DNA of 64,000 nucleotides, from NCBI RefSeq assembly GCF_003634615.1, contig NZ_RBKX01000001.1, positions 2,542,001-2,606,000 of the forward strand, written 5' to 3'. The notes below the pieces were generated by a model that had not been told where the DNA came from, ran no database searches, and was given only the letters and a program-made list of their open reading frames with translations. A program made the position numbers and the translations under genes. Below, in pieces: positions 1 to 7,474 of the stretch. This DNA comes from Flavobacterium sp. 102 (GTDB taxonomy: Bacteria > Bacteroidota > Bacteroidia > Flavobacteriales > Flavobacteriaceae). The first letter of the stretch is position 1, and every line of letters begins with the position of its first letter.

Positions 1-44
1 GAATAATGTTTCCATAAGATATTTTTTAAAGAATTTATGCCTTA

Positions 45-1805
45 CTACTTGGTAGTGATAATCATTTTATAAATCGGTGTTCCTTTAACTTCTGAATCAT
101 TTTCATTAAATACTTTGATGCTTTTTATTTTTGAAATATCCATGCTTTCTAATAGGAGTCTTGGATTTTTTTGTGGAACACCATTGAAAATTAAAACAGG
201 TGAATTGTCTGTGAATTGCACAGCAGGATGTCCGGGAACTTTTATATTGACACGGTCAAATAACACTACTTCATCTCCGTTTTCTAAAGTAAAAATACTT
301 GAGGCATTTGGTTCAGGTGTTTCTTGTCTTGTGGTCCAATTGGTGGTAATTACAATGACTTCTTTTTTGTCTTTAGCATTGTATTTTTCCAGTGATTTTA
401 TGTCTTTTAAGATTTCGATTTTTTCCAAGCCTTTTGGATCTAGTTCATTCAAATCTTCCTTGGTATATCTTTGTCCGTCAACATAAATTAACGCATCATC
501 TTTGATCGATTCTATGGTAGTTATCTTGCTTTCATTAACAGGATCTGTAGGTTTAACCACAAATTCAGGGTTGTCATAAAAACCGATAACATTTTTTTCG
601 TCTTTTTTGCTAATCTTAAAAAAAATAGGTCTGATTGGAATGTCTCTAATTTGTTCGGTTTTACCTTTGTTTCCTTTGTTGTCGTCATAAGACAATTTGA
701 TAGCGATGATTTCACCTTTACCGTTTCGCTTAATATTGGAAACTTTTAAATCAATATTGAATTTCGATTTAATTTCTAAAGCATTTTCTTTGAATTCTTT
801 GTCAGAGGAAATTTTGTCAAAAACGTACGCACCTTCAATTGGATCGCCAACATTTTCGTTTATCACTGCAATAGGTGTATTGGCAGCATTGTTAAAATTG
901 GTTGTTTTGGAAACCTTATTTCGGGCTTCAGTCTTGATTTGGAATAAAAAAACAAAGGCAATTAGAGACGGAATTACAACGGCGTATTTCCATAAGTTTC
1001 TTTTGTGAGATTGGTTTTGGTTTAGCATAATGATACGTTTTTTGATTAATGATTGATAAAAATGATTGGTAAGCGAAAAGCAGTTTTTAGAAGCGGTTAC
1101 TTTCAAAAGTGCTTTTTGGTAGGATGTTTTGTCATCTAGGTGAAGCGTGGCTTCATTATCAGCAATGTATTCCAGATTTTGAACAATTGATTTTTTGTAC
1201 AACCATATAAATGGATTGAACCAAAATACTATGCAAAACAATTTGGCTATAAGTAAGTCAAAGGAATGTTTTTGTTGGCTGTGAATTTTTTCGTGCTGTA
1301 AAATGTTTTCCAGTTCATTTTGGGTGTATAAATTGGAATTATAAACTATGTAATTAAAGAATGAAAATGGAGCAATATCAACTCTTAAATCGATTAGTGA
1401 ATAGTTCTCACATTTCACAACTTTTTGGTTTCGAAGTAATTTCGATAATGATATTAAATCAATTATAGCTTTAGCTAATAATACCAAACCTATTAATAAA
1501 TAAGCTATAGCGGCAATTTTAAAATAATCTAAAGGCTCACTTTGCACATTGATTGGCGTAACGATAACCGGTGCTGATACATCCGCTATTGCTGCCAATT
1601 CCTCTAAAGGTAATGGTGTACGCTCCACATAGATAATTTTTGTAAAAGAAAGCATTGGCAATAAGAGTGACGTGAATAATCCTGCTATTAAAAACCAACG
1701 ATTACTGCTGAAAAAAGTTTCTTTGCGCACCAAAAAATAGTAAGCCAAATAAAATACAGCAATTAATCCGCTTGATTTTAAAAGATAAATGAGTAGCGTT
1801 TCCAT
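45..1805 (-). CDS. BlaR1-like M56 family membrane metallopeptidase with plug-like C-terminus
   Basis: A 586-residue membrane protein. The N-terminal half has hydrophobic segments near residues 4-22, 36-52, 96-114, 182-200 and 273-290, and a zinc site HEKIH at 171-175 followed by EYIADNEA near 212-219, as in M56/BlaR1 sensor proteases. The outer C-terminal half is not a penicillin-binding domain. It carries two stretches that read like the plug of SusC/TonB receptors: 'ALIYVDGQ...LNELDPKGLEKIEILKD...VIVITT', and a second, more diverged copy at the end. It lies 4 nt downstream of a BlaI-like repressor on the same strand, so the pair is probably a proteolysis-controlled regulatory switch. The inducing signal is unknown. 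M56 membership is confident; a role in beta-lactam sensing is not implied. Confidence 0.85.
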   Translation of the reverse strand: METLLIYLLKSSGLIAVFYLAYYFLVRKETFFSSNRWFLIAGLFTSLLLPMLSFTKIIYVERTPLPLEELAAIADVSAPVIVTPINVQSEPLDYFKIAAIAYLLIGLVLLAKAIIDLISLSKLLRNQKVVKCENYSLIDLRVDIAPFSFFNYIVYNSNLYTQNELENILQHEKIHSQQKHSFDLLIAKLFCIVFWFNPFIWLYKKSIVQNLEYIADNEATLHLDDKTSYQKALLKVTASKNCFSLTNHFYQSLIKKRIIMLNQNQSHKRNLWKYAVVIPSLIAFVFLFQIKTEARNKVSKTTNFNNAANTPIAVINENVGDPIEGAYVFDKISSDKEFKENALEIKSKFNIDLKVSNIKRNGKGEIIAIKLSYDDNKGNKGKTEQIRDIPIRPIFFKISKKDEKNVIGFYDNPEFVVKPTDPVNESKITTIESIKDDALIYVDGQRYTKEDLNELDPKGLEKIEILKDIKSLEKYNAKDKKEVIVITTNWTTRQETPEPNASSIFTLENGDEVVLFDRVNIKVPGHPAVQFTDNSPVLIFNGVPQKNPRLLLESMDISKIKSIKVFNENDSEVKGTPIYKMIITTK

Positions 1806-1809
1806 TAGA

Positions 1810-2166
1810 TTATTTTTTTTCTATAATGGCTAAAATCTCTCTTAATTCTTCTGCTGAAATCTTTTCTTCTTCAGCAAAAAAGGAAACCAAATTTTTATAC
1901 GAACTGTTGAAATAATTGTCAATTGCCGTATTCATAAAGCGTTTTCTATAGTCTTCCATTTTAACAATTGGGAAGTATTGGTGTGTATTTCCAAAAGCAT
2001 TGTGACCAACAAACCCTTTTTCTTCCAAGTTTCTGATAATAGTGGAAAGTGTGTTGTAATGGGGTTGCTCTTCAGTGATTTCGGCTAAAACTTCTTTGAC
2101 GAAAGCTTTTTTAAGCTTCCATAAGATTTGCATAATCTCTTCTTCCTTATTCGTTAACTTTTGCAT
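1810..2166 (-). CDS. BlaI/MecI/CopY family transcriptional repressor
   Basis: A winged-helix repressor of about 118 residues. It begins MQKLTNKEEEIMQILW and continues through 'YNTLSTIIRNLEEKGFVGH', the typical BlaI DNA-binding helix and wing, followed by a dimerisation tail. The ATG at 2166 is preferred over an in-frame one 42 nt upstream, because it fits the family N-terminus and leaves room for the promoter. It sits directly upstream of the M56 protease. In this family the partner protease triggers cleavage or release of the repressor. Two 16-bp inverted repeats over the predicted promoter suggest autoregulation. Confidence 0.9.
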   Translation of the reverse strand: MQKLTNKEEEIMQILWKLKKAFVKEVLAEITEEQPHYNTLSTIIRNLEEKGFVGHNAFGNTHQYFPIVKMEDYRKRFMNTAIDNYFNSSYKNLVSFFAEEEKISAEELREILAIIEKK

Positions 2167-2205
2167 GATTATAGTGTTTAAATCTGTTTGTCTAAATTGA
2201 CAAAA

Positions 2206-2237
2206 CAAACGTATAACTATTTTTCTAGTTACGCAAC
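2206..2237 (-). promoter_or_regulatory. Predicted promoter of the blaI-like gene
   Basis: On the minus strand a -7 element TACGTTTG lies at 2213-2206. A GTTG at 2237-2234 lies 20 nt upstream, matching the Bacteroidota TTTG / TAnnTTTG layout. It overlaps the operator repeats at 2215-2250. Confidence 0.55.
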
Positions 2238-2250
2238 TATATTTATAGTT
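2215..2250. promoter_or_regulatory. Tandem operator for the BlaI-like repressor
   Basis: Two 16-bp inverted repeats, AACTATTTTTCTAGTT (2215-2230) and AACTATATTTATAGTT (2235-2250), are offset by 20 bp (about two helical turns). They cover the predicted -33 box and the spacer of the promoter, which suits dimeric BlaI repression. Confidence 0.6.
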
Positions 2251-2303
2251 ATTTAACTAAATTTTAAGTAATAAATAAAGTGATGTAAATATAAAATGCT
2301 GTA

Positions 2304-3536
2304 TTATATGGCTTTACGTTCCGCTTGAATGAGTTTGAAAACCCAATAACCACAAATGCATCCTATGAGCCCAAGTAATCCCATATACAGCCAATTCATT
2401 TGGTAACCATCTTTTTTATAATATTCTATGATTTCCATACCAACTTTGGCACTAAGAATATGCGCCAAGCTAAAACTCATGGTGTAAATTGCCATATAAC
2501 GACCTTCGTGGCCTTTTGGTGCTCGACTCAAAGCCACAGAATTCGAAAAAGGAAAAGCAAACATTTCGGCAAAAGTCATAAATACCATCATAGTGGTCAA
2601 AATGCCAACCCAAGTGTTAAATAACATCAGAAACATACTGATAGCCATTAAAAAACAACCAAAAGCAACCACTTTTACTTTATTGATTTTCTTTCTTTCA
2701 ACATAACTTACTATGGGCATTTCGCAGAAGAAAACCAAAACACCATTCATGGTGAGTAACAATCCGGTTTGGAATTCAGATAAATTAAATTGTTCTCTAT
2801 GGTATAAAGGAATGGTAGTAAAGACTTGAAAAAACAAGATACCCGAAACCAAACATGTAAACAAAAAGAGCCAAAACGGTTTGTCTCTAAAAACCGAATG
2901 GGTCAAGACTTCGCCCGGATGTTCTTTATCGGTGAACGGCGATTTTTTCTTTTCTTTTACTTTGAGCCAAAAGATAAGAATCGCTACTATACAAGTAATA
3001 CCATCTGCCCAAAACAAGCCACGATAGCCAATATTCATAATAATTAATCCGCCCATCGCCGGTCCGGCCGCGAAACCAAGATTGATGGCCAGTCGAACTA
3101 AGGTTAGTGCTCGCGTTCTGTTTTCGGGTTTGGCATAAGCGCCAATCGACACAAACATGGCCGGTCGATACATATCGGCAACCGTCATAATGGCAAACAT
3201 ACTAATGCAAAGACCAATGAAACTGGTAATGTATTGAATGACAAAGAACATTAAGCCACTGGTTAGTAAGCTGAAAATCATTATTTTGTAAAAACCAATT
3301 TTGTCTGAAAGTTTTCCGCCAAGCCAAGAACCTAACATGGAACCTACGCCAAAACAAACCATAATCCAACCAACTTGGCCATAGCTAAAACCGAGATCTT
3401 CTTTCAAATATTTAGAAAGAAAAGGCAATACCATCGTTCCGGCTCGATTGATAAAAGTAATAATGGTTAGTATCCAAATTTCTCTAGAAAAGCCTTTAAA
3501 GTTATCGATATAGCGTTGGAAAGCCGATTTAAGCAT
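2304..3536 (-). CDS. MFS transporter (DHA1-type efflux-like)
   Basis: A 12-helix major facilitator superfamily protein of about 410 residues. The signature loop between helices 2 and 3 reads 'GSWLGGKLSDKIG', and a later 'AAGPAMGGLI' resembles the drug-exporter motif C. The substrate cannot be read from sequence; multidrug or metabolite efflux is the usual role. The start at 3536 (MLKSAFQRYIDNF) is preferred to one 33 nt upstream, because the upstream stretch contains the leader motif at 3551-3588. It is divergent from the next gene. Confidence 0.85.
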   Translation of the reverse strand: MLKSAFQRYIDNFKGFSREIWILTIITFINRAGTMVLPFLSKYLKEDLGFSYGQVGWIMVCFGVGSMLGSWLGGKLSDKIGFYKIMIFSLLTSGLMFFVIQYITSFIGLCISMFAIMTVADMYRPAMFVSIGAYAKPENRTRALTLVRLAINLGFAAGPAMGGLIIMNIGYRGLFWADGITCIVAILIFWLKVKEKKKSPFTDKEHPGEVLTHSVFRDKPFWLFLFTCLVSGILFFQVFTTIPLYHREQFNLSEFQTGLLLTMNGVLVFFCEMPIVSYVERKKINKVKVVAFGCFLMAISMFLMLFNTWVGILTTMMVFMTFAEMFAFPFSNSVALSRAPKGHEGRYMAIYTMSFSLAHILSAKVGMEIIEYYKKDGYQMNWLYMGLLGLIGCICGYWVFKLIQAERKAI

Positions 3537-3550
3537 GATGGATGATTTTC

Positions 3551-3588
3551 TCCGCTGCGCTCCAAACAAGTCGGCAATGCCTCGGGTG
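3551..3588 (-). promoter_or_regulatory. CCCGAGG leader motif, copy 1 (upstream of MFS gene)
   Basis: Read on the minus strand: CACCCGAGG, a small GGC-ATT-GCC hairpin, then AGCGGAG about 23 nt later, ending 15 nt before the MFS start codon. Copies occur at 6759, 33830 and 38117. A -7-like TAACTTTA ends 6 nt upstream of it. Confidence 0.4.
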
Positions 3589-3608
3589 ATGATGTAAAGT
3601 TACAAAGA

Positions 3609-3655
3609 ACCTAGAGTTCCTGAGTAGCTAAGTTTCTGAGGTTTCAAACAATTTT
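3609..3655. repeat. Short-period low-complexity intergenic repeat (cct/gagt/ctaagt words)
   Basis: The gap between two divergent genes contains overlapping near-repeats such as CTAGAGTTCCTGAGTAGCTA and AGTTTCTGAGGTTTC. This is one of several word-shuffled intergenic repeats in the window. Confidence 0.35.
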
Positions 3656-3682
3656 TATGCTATTTTTGTTAAAAAGTGTCCT

Positions 3683-4270
3683 ATGAAAAAAATGCTTTCC
3701 TTTTTGTTATTGCTTAATGTATGTATGCTGACAGCTCAAGAAACGGCAAAAGAATTTCAAGAAACAATCAATAAAGAATATGGAAATCGTGAAGAAAGTC
3801 CGTTAACAGAGGAAGATTTTAAAGTATTCAAAGGGTTGGATTTTTATCCTATCAACGAAAAGTTTATTGTTGAAGCCAAGTTTACCAGAACTCCAAACGA
3901 AAAAGTATTCAAAATGAAAACTACCGGTACCCGTTTGCCGGAATATGTGAAGTATGGAGAATTGGTTTTCAATATTGATGGAAAAACATTCAAACTGAAT
4001 CTGTACCAAAACATCGATTTGACTAAAAAAGAAGGCTATGCGGATTACTTATTTTTACCTTTTTCTGATTTGACTTGCGGTAAGGAAAGCTACATTGGCG
4101 GGCGTTATATTGATATGAGAATTCCAAAAGGCGATACCCTTATCATCGATTTCAACAAGGCTTACAATCCGTATTGTGCTTACAACCATAAATATTCTTG
4201 CCCAATTGTTCCTTTAGGAAATGATTTGGATATCGAGATTTTAGCCGGTGTAAAAAAGTTTCACGACTAA
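3683..4270 (+). CDS. DUF1684 domain-containing secreted protein
   Basis: A 195-residue protein with an N-terminal signal peptide (about residues 1-18, ending near LTAQ). The remainder matches the DUF1684 pattern: 'FYPINEKFIVEAKFTRTP', 'YGELVFNIDGK', 'LFLPFSDLTCGKESYIGGRY' and 'DFNKAYNPYCAYNHKYSCP'. The conserved G-G-R-Y and N-P-Y-C blocks are intact. The molecular role of DUF1684 is not known. The stop codon overlaps the start of the next gene by 1 nt (TAATG), so the two are translationally coupled. Confidence 0.85.
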   Translation: MKKMLSFLLLLNVCMLTAQETAKEFQETINKEYGNREESPLTEEDFKVFKGLDFYPINEKFIVEAKFTRTPNEKVFKMKTTGTRLPEYVKYGELVFNIDGKTFKLNLYQNIDLTKKEGYADYLFLPFSDLTCGKESYIGGRYIDMRIPKGDTLIIDFNKAYNPYCAYNHKYSCPIVPLGNDLDIEILAGVKKFHD

Positions 4271-4917
4271 TGCCTTTCTACAATTTACATACGCATAAAT
4301 TAACGAGTGAAGCCAATATTATAGCATTGGTGAATCAATATCCGTGGGAATTTGTCAATGACATTCCGCTATATTCTATTGGTATTCATCCTTGGTATAT
4401 CAATGAAAGTCGTTTGCAAAGTGATTTGCAAATGATTGAAAACAAATTACAACTTCCTGAATGTTTGGCTTTAGGCGAATGTGGTTTAGACAAGCGCATT
4501 GACATACCAATGCATTTACAGATAGAAGTCTTTGAAAAGCAAATTGCCTTAGCTGAAAAGTATCGCAAGCCTTTAGTATTGCACTTAGTGGCTGCTTATC
4601 AGGAATTGGTAGAAATCAAAAACTGTTTGAATATTACAGTGCCTATAATACTTCACGGATTTTCAAAGAATGAGCCAACCGCTAAACAGATGATAGACAA
4701 TGGATTCTATTTGTCATTTGGTAAATATTTGTTGCGCAATCCTGAGTTAAAGCAAGTGTTTCTTTCGGTGCCCAATGATCGATTCTTTCTTGAAACGGAC
4801 ACTATTGAAGAAACGTTAGAAGGAGTTTACACGTTAGCTGCCCACTATAAAGGCCTTACCGTTGAAGCTTTGCAAAAGCAAGTCGGCACGAACTGGGATA
4901 CGGTTTTTAAAACATAA
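4270..4917 (+). CDS. TatD family metal-dependent hydrolase
   Basis: A 215-residue amidohydrolase-fold protein, shorter than the roughly 260-residue E. coli TatD. Metal-binding motifs are visible in order: N-terminal H-T-H (residues 7-9), 'ALGECGLD', 'LHLV', 'ILHGFS' and 'LETDT'. TatD proteins are 3'-5' DNA/RNA exonucleases linked to repair and DNA turnover. It overlaps the stop of the DUF1684 gene by 1 nt, so the two form a small operon ending in a shared terminator. Confidence 0.88.
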   Translation: MPFYNLHTHKLTSEANIIALVNQYPWEFVNDIPLYSIGIHPWYINESRLQSDLQMIENKLQLPECLALGECGLDKRIDIPMHLQIEVFEKQIALAEKYRKPLVLHLVAAYQELVEIKNCLNITVPIILHGFSKNEPTAKQMIDNGFYLSFGKYLLRNPELKQVFLSVPNDRFFLETDTIEETLEGVYTLAAHYKGLTVEALQKQVGTNWDTVFKT

Positions 4918-4950
4918 AAAAGACTGCAAACGCAAGTAGACAGTCTTTCT
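4916..4950. terminator. Bidirectional terminator between convergent genes
   Basis: AAAGACTG and CAGTCTTT form a hairpin flanked by A- and T-runs, between the TatD gene (+) and the 125-aa gene (-). Confidence 0.6.
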
Positions 4951-4970
4951 TAACAAAGAAACTTATTTTT

Positions 4971-5348
4971 CTAATTGAAATGTTTTGCGATAAACTGAGC
5001 CAAGTTTTCATCGCTCATTCTATTTGAAGTACTTTCACTCGAAACCGCATTTTTGTATTGTGGCGTTTCTGCCAAAAACTTCATGAATTGCTCTTGAATT
5101 TGTCCCGTTCCTGTGATGTGAATTTCATCAATATTAGGCATCGTATGCGCAATCTCTTTGAAGTACTTTTGGGTTAAGGTAATCTCTTGATTGTTTGAGG
5201 TCTTTTCGTTAGAGTTGGCATCCGGACCACTGTTTTTTACCAGTCCGATGACTATAAAATCTCCTTCATTAACTTCTTCTTTTCCTACGATTGTTGCGGT
5301 GTGGGAATCCATCCAAACACCAAACTGTTTTTTGTTTTTATCTGACAT
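4971..5348 (-). CDS. Small cytosolic protein, eRF1-domain/Host_attach-like (putative)
   Basis: A 125-residue soluble protein with no signal peptide. It begins with 'FGVWMDSHTATIV' and has a central 'IDEIHITGTGQIQEQFMKFL' followed by 'ETPQYKN'. That layout (a strand with W-x-D at the start, then a strand-G-x-G-helix) resembles the eRF1 domain-3 fold found in small bacterial translation-related proteins. This is a judgement from pattern only. It is a single gene with terminators on its 3' side. The function is unknown. Confidence 0.6.
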   Translation of the reverse strand: MSDKNKKQFGVWMDSHTATIVGKEEVNEGDFIVIGLVKNSGPDANSNEKTSNNQEITLTQKYFKEIAHTMPNIDEIHITGTGQIQEQFMKFLAETPQYKNAVSSESTSNRMSDENLAQFIAKHFN

Positions 5349-5447
5349 ATTTTACTTTTTCTTAAAGGTATGTCCTTTTGAACGGAAAGATTTTATTTTG
5401 GGTTAAGATTGTGATATGCTTTACAAACATCCGTTCCTAAATTTACT

Positions 5448-5455
5448 TATTTTTG
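5448..5455 (+). promoter_or_regulatory. Predicted -7 element of tcdA promoter
   Basis: TATTTTTG fits the Bacteroidota -7 consensus TAnnTTTG, 54 nt before the tcdA start. No convincing -33 box was found at standard spacing. Confidence 0.4.
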
Positions 5456-5465
5456 CACCTTATTT

Positions 5466-5506
5466 TTAATCTAAAAATCTAACCATCTAATTTCCTAAAG
5501 TATCTA
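5466..5506. repeat. TCTAA-word intergenic repeat in tcdA leader
   Basis: The leader reads as repeated approximations of AATCTAAAAATCTAACC, with about five CTAA-type words in 40 nt. It is another low-complexity family used as intergenic filler. Confidence 0.4.
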
Positions 5507-5509
5507 AAA

Positions 5510-6232
5510 ATGGCAAAGTGGCAAGAAAGAGCAGAACTTTTATTTAAAACAGAAGGATTAAACAATTTGAAGAATGCTAATGTCTTGGTAGTTGGACTTG
5601 GTGGCGTAGGTTCGTTTGCTGCGGAGTTTTTGGCGCGAGCCGGTGTTGGCAATATGACCATTGTTGATGGTGATGTAGTCGATATTACGAATGTTAACCG
5701 ACAATTACCGGCTTTGCATTCAACGGTTGGTATGCTCAAAGTTCATGTAGTAGGCGATAGGCTAATGGATATCAATCCTGAGCTCAACTTAATCCGTTTG
5801 GAAGAATTTCTTTCTCCGGAAAGGGCTTTTGAATTGGTTACGCCTGAGTTTGATTATGTCTTAGATTGCATTGACAGTATTACGCCAAAATTGAACTTAT
5901 TGATTGCGGCTAAACGTAAAAAAGTAAAAGTCATCAGCAGTATGGGCGCGGGCGGAAAATATGAATCGAGCAAAGTAAAAGTTCGGGATATCAGTAGAAC
6001 CGAATATTGTCCGTTAGCGAAAAACATGCGCAAACGTTTGAAAGAAGCCAAAATATCAAAAGGAATTAAAGCCGTTTTCTCGACCGAAATGCCTGATGAA
6101 AGCAGTGTAAAATTGACTGATGGCAAAAACTACAAAAAGTCATTTTATGGCACAAATAGTTGGATGCCTTGTCTTTTTGGATTGCACGCCGCAGAAACAG
6201 TTGTGAAACATTTGCTTAAAAAACAAAAATAG
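5510..6232 (+). CDS. tcdA: tRNA threonylcarbamoyladenosine dehydratase (ThiF/E1-like)
   Basis: A 240-residue E1-like enzyme. The Rossmann nucleotide loop GLGGVG lies at 29-34. It is followed by 'DGDVVDITNVNRQ' (adenylation and metal residues), 'DCIDSITPKLNLL' and 'SSMGAGGKYE'. This matches TcdA, which makes cyclic t6A37 from t6A37 on tRNA using ATP. The family member MoeB/ThiF is less likely, given the 'N-R-Q-L-P-A-L' and 'KVRDISRTEYCPLAKNMRKRL' blocks. The next gene starts 3 nt after its stop. Confidence 0.9.
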   Translation: MAKWQERAELLFKTEGLNNLKNANVLVVGLGGVGSFAAEFLARAGVGNMTIVDGDVVDITNVNRQLPALHSTVGMLKVHVVGDRLMDINPELNLIRLEEFLSPERAFELVTPEFDYVLDCIDSITPKLNLLIAAKRKKVKVISSMGAGGKYESSKVKVRDISRTEYCPLAKNMRKRLKEAKISKGIKAVFSTEMPDESSVKLTDGKNYKKSFYGTNSWMPCLFGLHAAETVVKHLLKKQK

Positions 6233-6235
6233 TAT

Positions 6236-6739
6236 ATGTCTAATTTGGATAGACCTAAAATCAAAATCCCATTGACTATGACCGATAAAATCGTTGAGTT
6301 GATTGGTCTATTAGTACTAATTGGTTTTTGGATTTTTACCTTAACCCATTACAGCCAACTGCCGGATATTATTCCGACGCATTTCGGAGCAGAAGGCAAG
6401 CCTGATGGTTATGGTGAAAAATGGACGCTATTTTTATTACCAATTATAGGCAGTACGCTATATATTGCATTGACCATTTTGGCAAGATTTCCACACAAAA
6501 TGAATTATTCTGCCACAATCACTGAAATCAATGCCGCAAAGCAATATACTATTATGGTACAAATGCTTAGAGTCTTAAAAGTTATGATACTTCTGGTATT
6601 TTTTGTCCTCGACTATAAAACAGTACAGATTGCATTAGGACTACCGGATTTATTTGGTCGATGGTTTTTACTTTTGGTTTTTGCTCTGGTTTTTGTACCC
6701 ATTTTCTATTTTCTTATTCAATCTTCCAAAAATGCCTAA
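6236..6739 (+). CDS. DUF1648 domain-containing membrane protein
   Basis: A 167-residue integral membrane protein with four hydrophobic helices (about residues 17-36, 63-81, 107-125, 140-160). The loop after helix 1 reads 'YSQLPDIIPTHFGAEGKPDGYGEKW', split here around the core P-x-H-F-x-x-x-G-x-P-D, which is the DUF1648 signature. The family includes SdpI-like immunity proteins, but no toxin genes are nearby, so the role is unknown. It is probably cotranscribed with tcdA. Confidence 0.85.
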   Translation: MSNLDRPKIKIPLTMTDKIVELIGLLVLIGFWIFTLTHYSQLPDIIPTHFGAEGKPDGYGEKWTLFLLPIIGSTLYIALTILARFPHKMNYSATITEINAAKQYTIMVQMLRVLKVMILLVFFVLDYKTVQIALGLPDLFGRWFLLLVFALVFVPIFYFLIQSSKNA

Positions 6740-6758
6740 CTATACACCTCATTCAATC

Positions 6759-6792
6759 AGACCCGAGCCTGAAAAGGTGAATAGAACGAAGT
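6759..6792 (+). promoter_or_regulatory. CCCGAG leader motif, copy 2 (upstream of HAD gene)
   Basis: ACCCGAG is followed by a CCT-GAAA-AGG hairpin and then GAACGAAG, 19 nt before the HAD phosphatase start. It is the most divergent of the four copies. Confidence 0.3.
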
Positions 6793-6811
6793 TAAACTTA
6801 GCCACTTTATA

Positions 6812-7474
6812 ATGATACAAACCGTAATATTCGACATGGATGGCGTAATTGTAGATACCGAACCGGTTCACCATTATGCCTACGCGCAACATTTCAAACA
6901 ACTCAACATCAACATCACACCGGAAATGTATGCTTCGTTTACCGGAAATTCTACTAAGAATATCTTTGAGCGTTTAAAAGCACAATTCAATTTAGAAGCC
7001 GATGTACAGACTTTGGTAGAAACCAAACGCAACTTGTTCAATGACGCTTTTGACAACAAAGAAGATTTGTATTTATTGGAAGGTGTTGAAGATTTAATTA
7101 AAGAATTACACCGAAATGGTATGCAGTTGGTTTTGGCGTCATCCTCGGCCACCGTTACTATCAATAGGATTTTTAAACGCTTTAATTTAGACCAGTATTT
7201 CACGCATAAAGTTTCCGGAGAAGATTTTCCTAAATCGAAACCGCATCCGGCGATATTTCAACATGCCGCATTTTTGGCACAAACTCCGATAGAAAATTGC
7301 ATTGTGATTGAAGATAGTACGAACGGTATTTTAGCGGCAAAAGCAGCCGGAATCTATTGTATTGGTTACGATAGTTTTCATTCTAAAATGCAGGATTATT
7401 CAAAAGCGGATATGGTGATTAAAGATTTTAAGAAATTGAATTACAATATCATTCGTAAAATTAAAACTTCATGA
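6812..7474 (+). CDS. HAD superfamily phosphatase, beta-phosphoglucomutase-like
   Basis: A 220-residue HAD subfamily I enzyme. Motif I is DMDGVIVDT (nucleophile D8, acid D10), with a four-helix cap following. Motif II is 'LASSSA', motif III 'KSKPHPAIF' and motif IV 'VIEDSTNGI'. The best family match is beta-phosphoglucomutase/phosphosugar phosphatase; the exact substrate cannot be assigned. Its last 4 nt overlap the start of the esterase gene (ATGA), so the two are coupled. Confidence 0.88.
   Translation: MIQTVIFDMDGVIVDTEPVHHYAYAQHFKQLNINITPEMYASFTGNSTKNIFERLKAQFNLEADVQTLVETKRNLFNDAFDNKEDLYLLEGVEDLIKELHRNGMQLVLASSSATVTINRIFKRFNLDQYFTHKVSGEDFPKSKPHPAIFQHAAFLAQTPIENCIVIEDSTNGILAAKAAGIYCIGYDSFHSKMQDYSKADMVIKDFKKLNYNIIRKIKTS

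Noticed and set aside
115..486. 123-aa plus-strand frame
   Set aside because: Antisense shadow of the M56 protease gene.
6236..6739. SdpI-type toxin immunity function
   Set aside because: DUF1648 is shared with SdpI, but no sdpC-like toxin or sdpR-like regulator is adjacent.
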